Below are positions 55,619 to 64,000 of a stretch of 64,000 nt of DNA, piece after piece (positions within the stretch are counted from its first letter, which is position 1; each line of letters opens with the position of its first letter). Source of the stretch: Dama dama (taxonomy: Eukaryota; Chordata; Mammalia; Artiodactyla; Cervidae); the NCBI RefSeq assembly GCF_033118175.1, contig NC_083701.1, forward strand, positions 56,991,001 to 57,055,000, given 5' to 3'. Both the position numbers and the translations under genes were made by a program. The notes below the pieces were generated by a model, which saw nothing but the letters and a program-made list of their open reading frames with translations, was not told the origin of the DNA and did no database searches.

Positions 55619-55842
55619 CGTGTGTGCTAAGCAGCTTCAGTCGTGTCTGACTCTGCAATCCTATGAACTGTAACCCACCAGGCTCCTCTGTCCATGGAGT
55701 CTCCAGGCAAGAAGACTAGAGTGGGTTGCCACGCCCTCCTCCAGGGGATCTTCCCGACCCAGGGATCGAACCCCCTGGATGGTCTCTTACGTCTCCTGTA
55801 TTGGCAGGTGGGTTCTTTACCAATAGTGCCACCTGGGAAGCC
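55619..55842 (-). mobile_element. Bov-tA SINE
   Basis: Antisense Bov-tA from GTGCTAAGCAGCTTCAGTCG to GTGGGTTCTTTACCAATAGT, with a small insertion in the middle (GATGGTCTCTTACGTC). GCCGCCTCC and GCTGCCTCC on either side form the TSD. Confidence 0.93.
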
Positions 55843-55852
55843 CGCTGCCTCC

Positions 55853-56929
55853 CAGATTGAGCAATTAATTGCTCTTACAACAATAAAGAGAGTCAGATAC
55901 ATAGATGAGTTCTTACGTCCTTGTGTAGACATAATGTAGAGTCAACATATAATTGAAACAATATAAAACATAAATGAAATGTATTTAAATCTATTTTGGA
56001 ATATGTTAATATTCAGCTTTGTGAATATATGCACATAAAAAAGTACACACCCTAAAAGATCTAGGAAACAACCTTCTTCTTTTTTCATCTTATCCATGTT
56101 TCATCTTCCTTCAACAGCCCTAGAGAAGTTCCAATAATCCAATGAATATTCTCTGAAAAGTCAAGTCCATGTTACTGTCCTCTGGGCCCCAAGAATTAAT
56201 CTTTTACACAGAAACTTTTCACATTACAGCCTCTTTTCTAACATCATTTAGTATTTATTATTTAGCATATTTATGATTTGTTTCAGTACATAAGGCTATC
56301 TTAGTCACCAATTCTCTCCTGTACATACTTCATCTTTCTATTCGAAGACTATACTAATAGTATGAATGAGGATCCTATTATATTTTTTGTAACCTCATAA
56401 CAATTTTTGTGGTGGTAGAATTATTAACTGATAAAAAAGAAATGGTATCTATAATGTAGTTAATATTTTAGTAAAATAGCTAATACTACATGTAGATGTG
56501 ATACAATCTTGTACCATCTTGGATCATATTTACATGAATAAGATCCCTTTGAAGTCCCCACTGAAATCCCTTTAAATGAACTAAGTGCATTTTCAATGCA
56601 AGTCTAAAATGCATGAATTTAATGTAGCATCAATGTATAAATATTTGTAATAAACATGAAAATATTAAGTTTTTTCTAAATATACTTTTATCTGTTTTAT
56701 GTAAGCCTTTTAAATTCATGCTTGAATATGGCAAGTTTTTATGACATTGTTTTTTGTAAAAGAACTTAGTCCTTTTTATAAAGGCTAAAACAGATTCTTC
56801 TCAGTTGGAAATCTTTCTCGTTCCAGGCACATTACAAAATGAAGGATTTTCATATTATTTCATATTCAAAACTCAATGTACCTTGAATTTAAACACACCC
56901 TAGAAGTATTGATACAATGTCCTGTGTAA
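55853..56929. other. Unassigned AT-rich sequence
   Basis: About 1.1 kb with no recognised repeat or gene. Confidence 0.5.
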
Positions 56930-57180
56930 GTCATTGCTATTTAACCTGTATTCAAGACAATAATAGATGTGGTCAGAGAAGACATCTCTGTGAAAGTGAC
57001 ATTTGAACTGAACGCAGCATAGTGACAGAGTTAGCCTTATGGAGATCTTTGAAAAGATTATGCTGGGGGTGGGGTGGGGGAAAGTAAAGGCCAGGTCCAA
57101 CCTGTAGCAAGTAAAACGTCTGTATTCCCAGAATTGAAAAGCCAGGCAGAGTGACTGAAGCTTAGGGAACAAGCCGGAGC
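56930..57180 (+). repeat. Old mammalian interspersed repeat, family not named
   Basis: GATGTGGTCAGAGAAGACAT, CTCTGTGAAAGTGACATTTG, AACTGAACGCAGC, GTAAAGGCCAGGTCC and GAGTGACTGAAGCTTAGGGA follow the same widespread old repeat noted near 29070 and 61440. The 150-codon minus-strand frame across 56900-57352 partly overlaps it and is probably accidental. Confidence 0.45.
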
Positions 57181-58129
57181 ACAGCCTACAGTGAAGCTTG
57201 GAAAATAATGTGGAATTGCTGTCCTCGGCCCCATGGATTAAGTCCAGGGCCTCCACGCTGTGCTCAGAGCTCCTGGATGCAGGATGGAAATTGTCTGGCA
57301 CTGACAGCGTGGCAGAATTGGTCACTTCATTACATTTATAAGAGATGTCCAATTATATTTTCACCCAGAATCAATTTTTATGTCAATCTAAAAACTTAGA
57401 AGAATTGATATGCCAAAGTCCATTCTATAAACCTTCTTGTTTCCAAGTGCACCTCCTCTACAATATATATTACTTATTTGTATTATTTTTAATTAGACTT
57501 TAAATGCAATGAACACTTCCACTCTGTATGAGGAATAACGTAAGTTGGAAATATTTCTGTGAGATACTTTTCTTTAGGTAAATTTGTATTGAGTTGTATT
57601 CTCTACCTTCAGACACTCTTTTGCAAAGGTTGCAACACAGCAAGAGAGCCTAATTTGATTTTTTTTGCAATTTAAAGAAGAAGTCCATTTCTTTAGCCCA
57701 ATATATGACAGGATGTCATTTTGATTAGTGTCATTTGACTAGCTACATTCAGGCTGCTTAATTTCAGTAAAGGATGGCCAGGATTTATCTTCAGTGAGAA
57801 AATTTGACAGAACTCATAATACTGTCATAGCAAAAGTAGCATTATTTTAAGGAGACTCTATCACCCTCTGACAACAACTTAACATTTCAGTGTCCTGTCA
57901 AGACCAGCTGCTTGGAAACTGGGTGGACGTGCAATGAGGTTTAGGAGAGCAGATGCAAAAATGAGTCAGAAAGCCCGATTTTTAAAGACAGGCTTTGTTT
58001 TCTCCTAAGTGTACAGCTGGGAATTAAATGTTGTTTCAGCTTCAGTTTTTTGACCTCAAAAAGGAAATGAATAACAATACTTCAAATTCTAATAAACCAT
58101 AAGAAATTACTTTACATAATTCAATTCAA
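57181..58129. other. Unassigned sequence
   Basis: No gene or repeat recognised. 57230-57330 is richer in G+C than the surroundings but has no identifiable coding. Confidence 0.45.
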
Positions 58130-58498
58130 AACAAATGTGAAAATAAGAATAGACATATAATTTTCCAGGAAATTTTAAATGTACAAAAAGAGACTCTTAA
58201 AGCATTAGAGGATTTAAATAGACTGATTCTCACAGGTGACCAATTTGTCAAAGAGTATATTACTAAAATCAGAAGGCTCAGATGGTTTCACAAAGAAATT
58301 TTACCAAATCTTTGAAGAGCTAATAAATTTCAGGGTTATTTAGTTTGCTTCAAAGAATACTTAAAAAGAAGAGAAACTTTCAGAATCTTTTTGCAAAATG
58401 AATGCAACATTAATTAATTCCAAAGTGTGATAATGTTAGACACTAAGGGACTATGGCCCAATACCACTTGTGCCTACCAATGAAAATAATCCTAAGTA
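58130..58498 (+). mobile_element. Old L1 ORF2 fragment
   Basis: GATGGTTTCACAAAGAAATT, TTACCAAATCTTTGAAGAGC, and GGGACTATGGCCCAATACCA match the L1 reverse-transcriptase region in sense. Heavily eroded; it ends where a BovB begins. Confidence 0.7.
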
Positions 58499-59333
58499 TG
58501 CTGGGCTGGATGAAGCACAAGCTGGAATCAAGATTGCTGGGAGAAATATCAATAAGCTCAGATACGCAGATGACACCACCCATATGGCAGAAAGCGAAGA
58601 AGAACTAAAGAGCCTCTTGATGAAAGTGAAAGAGGAGAGTTAAAAAGTTGGCTTAAAACTCAGCATTCAGAAAACTAGGATCATGGCATCTGGGCCCATC
58701 ACTTCTTGGCAAATAGATGGGGAAACAATGGAAACAGTGACAAACTTTATTTTTTGGGCTACAGATGATGACTGCAGCCATGAAATTAAAAGATGCTTAC
58801 TCCTTGGAAGGAAAGTTATGACCAACCTAGATAGCACATTAAAAAGCAGAGACATTACTTTGCCAACAAAGGTCCATCTAGTCAAAGTTATGGTTTTTCC
58901 AGTAGGCATGTATGGATGTGAGAGTTGGACTATAAAGAAAGCTGAGTGCCAAAGAATTGCTGGTTTTGAACTGTGGTGTTGGAAAAGATGCTTGAGAGTT
59001 CATTGGACTGCAAGGTGATCCAACCAGTCCATCCTAAAGGAAATCAGTCCTGAATATTCATTGGAAGGACTGATGCTGAAGCTGAGGGTCCAATACTTTG
59101 GTCACCTGATGCAAAGAACTGATTCATTGAAAAAGACCCTGATGCTGGGAAAGATTGAAGGCAGGAGGAGAAGGGGAGGACAGAGAATGAGATGGTTGGA
59201 AAGCATCACCGACTCAATGGTGGACATGAGTCTGAGTAAATTCCGGGAGTTGGTGATGGACAGGGAGGCCTGGCATGCTGCAGTCCATGGGATCAAAAAG
59301 AGTTAGCCATGACTGAGCAACTAAACTGAACTG
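58499..59333 (+). mobile_element. BovB LINE, 5' truncated
   Basis: Sense BovB from GCTGGGCTGGATGAAGCACA to the 3' terminus AGCCATGACTGAGCAACTAA. Near 58565 it reads YADDTTHMAESEEELKSLLM, so the catalytic box is present, and a second frame (58683-59018) continues with SHEIKRCLLLGRKVMTNLDS, then MYGCESWTIKKAECQRIA. A stop near 58640 and a small deletion near 58760 break the frame. It shares about 700 bases in inverted orientation with the BovB at 53654. Confidence 0.96.
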
Positions 59334-59690
59334 AATTCTGTCCTTGAGGGGCCCTGGATCAGAGATCCGAGTCAGGCAGGTGTGGGTCATGCAGTTTCCC
59401 AAGGCAAGAACAACTTTCCAACAATTTCTTTCCTTTTCTACTGAAAAAAAAAAAAAGTATACATTTTTACAACATTGACAGGTTGCCTCCAATTCTAGGT
59501 CAAATCTACTCCTCTGCACACCCATTAGCTCCAAAGAACCTCCTGTCCAGGAGGTCCAGCTGTCACTGGAAGGGTTTCTTCTATTTTTCTTCACTTTTCC
59601 TCTCTAGTTCCTTGAGAATTGATGGGTGGGGAGGACAAACAGAGGAATTAGCGGACCATTTTAGGCAGAACTGAACATCACCCCCACAAT
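59334..59690. other. Unassigned sequence
   Basis: No repeat recognised; the L1 to the left does not resume here. Contains an A-run at 59444-59456. Confidence 0.45.
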
Positions 59691-60560
59691 ATTACTTTCT
59701 GTCTTTGGCTTGAAAATAGCTTTATCTCATTCCTTTTCTTGAATGATTGTTATACAGTTTATGAAATTGTAGGTTGATAGTTGTTTTTTCTAAGCATTTT
59801 GAAAATACTGATATACAATTCCCCAACTTCTACTGTTGCTATTGAGAAATCAGCCACATGGAAGTTATCCTTCTTTTGTAGGGAACATACGCTCTCACCA
59901 CTTCCATCCCTTCATCCTACCTTGGTTACTTTTAAGATCTTCTCTTTGCCTTTGCTGTGTTACAGTGGGAACATGACATGTCTAGGGTGGATTTCCTTTT
60001 ATTTCTATACTCCGTTTCTTAGCTTCTCTTAGTGCTGAGGAATGAGATTTTGCTTTGATCCTCACATAGTGCTTCCTGGACATATTTTTTCCCCTTTCTG
60101 AATCTCTCATTAAGGGTATGTTAGAACTTTTTATTTCTTCTAATTTTATCTTTTCATAATTTTCATTTTTTTATGTCATTGTCTTAAATCTTGAGTTTAG
60201 CAGTATCTTTAGCACATGAATTCTTTATCTCAGATTAAATTGCTGGCAACTCATTCATTGAGTCTCTGATAGAAATCACTAATTATTTTCCTCTTCAGAT
60301 AATCTTTTTATCAAAGCTGTTTATTTTTGACAGCCTTTTATTTATGTATCATATTTTCAATACACAATTTGGTTCCTTTAAATAAAAATTACTCTTTCAT
60401 GTTCTATATTGTTAATTTAAACTTACATAACTATCATTTTTTGTGAAATGATTCCTTTCTGTAAATCATGAAATCATGCTCCTTGGAACACATTTTATTG
60501 GTTTATTTTACATTTTACTTTTGCTACTTAGGTTTAAGATGTCTTTTTATAGAAAGGATT
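59691..60560 (-). mobile_element. Old L1, antisense
   Basis: GAAAATACTGATATACAATT, GAGAAATCAGCCACATGGAA, TTTTAAGATCTTCTCTTTGC and GACATGTCTAGGGTGGATTT keep the order of L1M ORF2 antisense upstream of the reverse transcriptase. No usable frame. Confidence 0.65.
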
Positions 60561-61439
60561 GACATTTAGTTTTGCCAGTAACCCTTGTAAACTAACTCAT
60601 GAAAAATTTCACATTATAAATTTATATATATGTATAAATTTTACTTCTTTTCCACCCAGAGTAAAAATAAAATAAACAAGTAGTTCCACTGTCTTTGCTG
60701 TTGTGTTTTCCACCTGATTTCCACTGAGGGTGTTTTGGTTTTATGCAAGAGAGTCAGAGCTCAATTTCCAAGTTATTAATACAAGTGCAAAATCTTATCT
60801 TTTCTCCAATTTGGGCAAGGTTTCATTAAGTCCAAGCTCTGGGCAGAAATCTCCAGGTGCCTCTTGTAGAGCAGTGACTTTAGCCATCCCTTTCCTCTTG
60901 GGATTTGTGTGTTCTCTTCCTTTCTAAACCTCTGGAATCCTTCTTTTCTGGTAGCTTAGTGATGCATTGAAACACCTTCATAAGGCACTTTATCCAGAAA
61001 TTTTAGCTTTTGATACCGGAAACTCTTCCTACATATCTTATAATTGCCAAAAGAACACAGGTGTGTATTGTTAAGAGGTAAGTGAGGTATATTAAGAATT
61101 TTAAGAGTTTATTTGAGCACTTAACCATTCCAATCAGTAGCACTAAACCAGAGGTGGTTAGAAGCACTCCTGTTGGAGGCAGGAAGAAAAACTTCTATAG
61201 AGAAAATGAAGAAGAAAAGAAAGGAAATTATTTGATTGGCACTTTAAAGTCTAGTTGGCTGTTTGCGATTTGCTGCCCTTAAAGCTCTGATTTTGTAACC
61301 CTGAGGAGTTTACAGCCTTAGATTTTGGTTTGCTTATGAGATTGTCATGTCACGAGGACCACCTGAGTCTTATTTATTAATTTAATGGTGTGTATAATTA
61401 AATCCATGTATTAGTTAACTCTTCCTTCAAAAATACTTA

Positions 61440-61640
61440 TTAAAAAGTCACTATGTGTTCATGCTCTATTAGGCCATGAACATAAAAAGCTGATAAAGAC
61501 ACTCATGGAGTTTATAGCGTAGCATGTGAGTTGAGAATAGTAAAACCAGTGGGAAATAATAACTTAGTGTGAGACATAATAGGGTTTGAACAACACAGGC
61601 TGTTCTGAGAGTGAATAAGAAGGGCATTGTCCCAGAGGTT
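61440..61640 (+). repeat. Old mammalian interspersed repeat, family not named
   Basis: CACTATGTGTTCATGCTCTA, AGACACTCATGGAGTTTATA and AAATAATAACTTAGTGTGAG follow the 5' part of the repeat noted near 29070 and 56930. Confidence 0.4.
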
Positions 61641-61997
61641 CACAGTCAGTTAGGAAGTTTCTGGGAGAAACTGACATCTAACATAGGAATCTTTAAGAAA
61701 GAGCAGGTGCTTTCCCAGAGAGTAAAGCCATGAGAGTGAAAAATTTAGACATTTGGACAATACATTTCCTATTAAACTTTTTCATTTTTTAGCTTTCCTG
61801 CACTTCTAACAAAATGCCTCTTCTCATTTCTGTATGACCCTCTTGTGAGATCCTCTGTGTGCAACTTCTTGAGAATGCTAGAAAAGGAAATTAGAAAAAG
61901 ATGCAGCCAGCACCCTCTTGTTATTTAATTACTTTTGATTTCATCTGTCCTATTTTCTGCAAAGTATCACTCTGTTATATTCACTGACATGACCATA

Positions 61998-62013
61998 CTG
62001 CCCTCTGGAGGCG
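61998..62013 (-). promoter_or_regulatory. Candidate CTCF-binding motif (one mismatch)
   Basis: CTGCCCTCTGGAGGCG matches the CTCF core in reverse complement with one mismatch (A in place of T). It lies outside recognised repeats. Occupancy is unknown. Confidence 0.35.
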
Positions 62014-62029
62014 TATTTTAGCAATATTT

Positions 62030-62192
62030 AAAAAATACAGAAAAAGTTTTGAGACTAAAACATTAAGCAGCTATCAAGACATGAAAAGACACAGAGGAAA
62101 CTTAAGTGCACATTGCTAAGTGAAAAAGGCCAATTTGAAAAATCTAAATACTGTAAGATTCCAAATTTATGACATTCTGAAAAAGAAAAAAC
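62030..62192 (+). mobile_element. L1 3' end, left piece
   Basis: TCAAGACATGAAAAGACACA, TGCTAAGTGAAAAAGGCCAA, CTGTAAGATTCCAAATTTAT and GACATTCTGAAAAAG are the ORF2/3' UTR junction of an old L1. It resumes after the BovB. Confidence 0.85.
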
Positions 62193-62556
62193 TATGGTGT
62201 TGGAGAAGACTCTTGAGAGTCCCTTGGACTGCAAGGAGATCCAACCAGTCCATCCTAAAGGAGATCAGTCCTGGGTGTTCATTGGAAGGACTGATGCTGA
62301 AGCTAAAACTCCAATACTTTGGCCACCTCATGCGAAGAGTTGACTCATTGGAAAAGACCCTGATGCTGGGAGGGATTGGGGGCAGGAGGAGAAGGGGATG
62401 ACAGAGGATGAGATGGCTGGATGGCATCTCTGACTCGATGGACACGGGTTTGAGTAAACTCCGGGAGTTGGTGATGGACAGGGAGGCCTGGCGTGCTGCG
62501 ATTCATGGGGTCGCAGAGTCAGACACGACTGAGCAACTGAACTGACTGACTGAATG
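62193..62556 (+). mobile_element. BovB 3' end fragment
   Basis: Sense BovB 3' end: GGTGTTGGAGAAGACTCTTG, CAAGGAGATCCAACCAGTCC, ACTTTGGCCACCTCATGCGA, and the 3' terminus AGACACGACTGAGCAACTGA with a short ACTGACTGACTGA. The frame 62190-62401 reads GLMLKLKLQYFGHLMRRVDS, close to consensus, so it is fairly recent. It interrupts the L1 3' UTR. Confidence 0.96.
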
Positions 62557-62915
62557 AAGACAATAAAGCATCAGTGGTTGCCAGGAACTGGAGTAGACAG
62601 AGATGAACAGGCAGAAGACAGAATTTTTAGGATGTGAAACTATTTGTGTGATATGTAACGATGGATATATGTCACTGTATATTTGTCCAAACCTATGGAA
62701 TATACAACACCAAATGTGTACCCCAAGATAAACTATGGACTTAGGAAGACTTTTATGTCAATATAGGCTCATCCTTGGTATGAAACATTCTATTCTACTG
62801 AGTGATGTTGGAAACAGAGGAAGCTATACATGTATGGGGATAGGGGCTTATAATAAAACTTATTTTCCTCTCAATTTTGTGTAAACCTAAAACTTCTCTT
62901 AAAATATAAGCAGAT
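62557..62915 (+). mobile_element. L1 3' UTR, right piece
   Basis: ATCAGTGGTTGCCAGGAACT, GTGAAACTATTTGTGTGATA, ATACAACACCAAATGTGTAC and CAATTTTGTGTAAACCTAAA continue the L1 3' UTR to its end. Confidence 0.88.
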
Positions 62916-63069
62916 TTATCTAAAATGCAACTGGAGTTTAGAGGGAGAGAAGGAAAGCATAATTGTATCACCTGGAAGTTCATAAGCTTAAATAGATCTC
63001 TGAACTTGGATTCTAGATAAGTATGAATACTTTACTCTCCTTCCTATTAAAGAAAAATTGCTTTAATTA

Positions 63070-63226
63070 GACCCAGAGGAATCGGGTGGAGAGGGAGGTG
63101 GGGGGGGGGATCGGGATGGGGAATACATGTAAATCCATGGCTGATTCATGTCAATGTATGGCAAAAACCACTACAATATTGTAAAGTAATTAGCCTCCAA
63201 CTAATAAAAATAAATGAAAAAAAATT
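63070..63226 (+). mobile_element. Young ruminant L1 3' tail
   Basis: Only the last ~155 bases: GACCCAGAGGAATCGGG, a G-run (63099-63108), CGGGATGGGGAATACATGTA, GTCAATGTATGGCAAAAACC, an A-rich tail. The same 3' UTR is present in the longer copy at 24569-25303. Very short 5' truncation product. Confidence 0.92.
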
Positions 63227-64000
63227 TCATAGGTCTTCAAGAGAAGCTTAGCATTTAGGTATTGTAAGACTGGGTTGAAAAAAAGAAATATTTGACATAT
63301 TCAAGTGTAGGGATTTTTTAAAAAGTTAAGTCATCAGGTTTTTTCAATTCTCTCAAGTTCCAAACTTCTTTCAGAGGGAAGAGTAGAAAGGACAGGGTAA
63401 AGCAAATTATTTCATTTTTAAGCTTGTTTTGTCCCAAAACCTAATTATAGTCGAAGTAGTGGTACAAAATTTATTATTTTTTAATTTTGATTGACATAAA
63501 TAATTAAAGTAATATTTATTATTCAGAAAATTTCCTCATTTCAAAACAAAGATTTTTGAAAGTAAAAGAGCTGGCCTAAAAATATGGATTTTCAAGTTTT
63601 CAGCAAATAGCTAGTAACTAAAAACAGCTAAGTAGATATGGATTCAAAACAATACTCACAAAAAAAAAAAAACAATACTCACTTAATTGGATGACTACAG
63701 TTTAGTTACCAAAATGCAAATATTTTAAGCTAAAGTCCAATGACTGTTTGATCGACAAGTTACAAAGTAATTTCTGTAATACCAGTGCACAGAAGTTACA
63801 GGCTCTTTTAGTTCAGTTCAATTCATGAATTTTATCTTTTGCATGAAAGCTTGTCACATTGTTTTTTCTCCTTTAACCTCTAGAAGAACAAATTTTATTC
63901 TACAGATATGTTTTTCAGCAGACAGCATTTGAAGATTCAAAATGAAATGGAGCAGCATTTTCAAGTAAAGAATTATATATCCTACTGCTGTCTCCAGACT
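63227..64000. other. Unassigned sequence to window end
   Basis: No gene or repeat family. Contains a poly(A) run flanked by a duplicated 14-mer at 63646-63682 (see findings). Confidence 0.5.

Larger units (their letters stand above)
60561..62029. other. Mostly unassigned; old repeat and CTCF-like site inside
   Basis: No gene. 60640-60960 may be more old L1. An unnamed old repeat and a CTCF-like motif are listed separately. Confidence 0.45.

Noticed and set aside
56900..57352. The longest open frame in the window, 150 codons on the minus strand.
   Set aside because: It runs antisense across an old interspersed repeat, has no recognisable domain, and the amino-acid composition looks like translated non-coding DNA.
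1..64000. CRISPR array, operon, ribosome-binding sites or other prokaryotic or phage features.
   Set aside because: None present. The repeat content is purely ruminant nuclear DNA, and the recurring motifs are dispersed SINEs and LINEs.

Overview
This window is nuclear DNA of a ruminant (Pecora, most likely a bovid). The evidence is its repeats: many Bov-tA and Bov-A2 SINEs, seven pieces of the RTE-type LINE BovB, cetartiodactyl CHR SINEs, ruminant L1 3' ends, and older mammal-wide repeats (MIR, MLT1-type LTRs, Tigger/MER2 DNA transposons, old L1). The base composition is AT-rich and there is no CpG island. I recognise no functional protein-coding exon, rRNA or cellular tRNA. The open frames that can be identified are transposon remnants or chance frames inside repeats, so the window reads as an intron or a gene desert.

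Layout. 1-4110: a SINE, an MLT1-type LTR, and a long antisense L1 split by a half Tigger1 element and a SINE. 4111-6547: no recognised repeat. 6548-13210: dense nested insertions, namely a BovB scrap, a degenerate periodic tract, an L1 interrupted by a 2.2-kb BovB with an inverted 5' part, an older L1 with a SINE and a compound microsatellite, and an L1 with a 5' inversion and a SINE inside. 13211-17147: about 4 kb with no recognised repeat. 17148-25321: an L1 flanked by an unusually long (~119 bp) direct repeat, a CHR SINE, Bov-A2 and Bov-tA SINEs, a 1-kb antisense BovB and a young L1 3' end. 25322-31315: MER2, probable old L1, several SINEs and an MLT-like LTR. 31316-37302: two related + strand LTRs about 5 kb apart, each next to or hit by a CHR SINE, with another LTR and a second 5'-inverted L1 between them. 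37303-53566: mostly unassigned sequence with scattered SINEs and MIRs. 53567-64000: old L1 pieces hosting three BovB insertions, old L1 further on, a young L1 tail, and a tail-only poly(A) insertion near the end.

No genes work together here. What the window offers is a readable record of retrotransposition: target-site duplications (TSDs), twin-priming inversions, poly(A)-only insertions and nesting order. The best second looks are the ~119-bp duplication around the L1 at 18.1-19.1 kb, the 5'-inverted BovB, the two poly(A)-only insertions, the two SINEs sharing one TSD pair, and a few non-repeat stretches that might be exons or CTCF sites. I found no convincing undescribed biological system. 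Family names come from recognising consensus features by eye, without a repeat search; boundaries are good to a few bases where a TSD is given and to tens of bases elsewhere.
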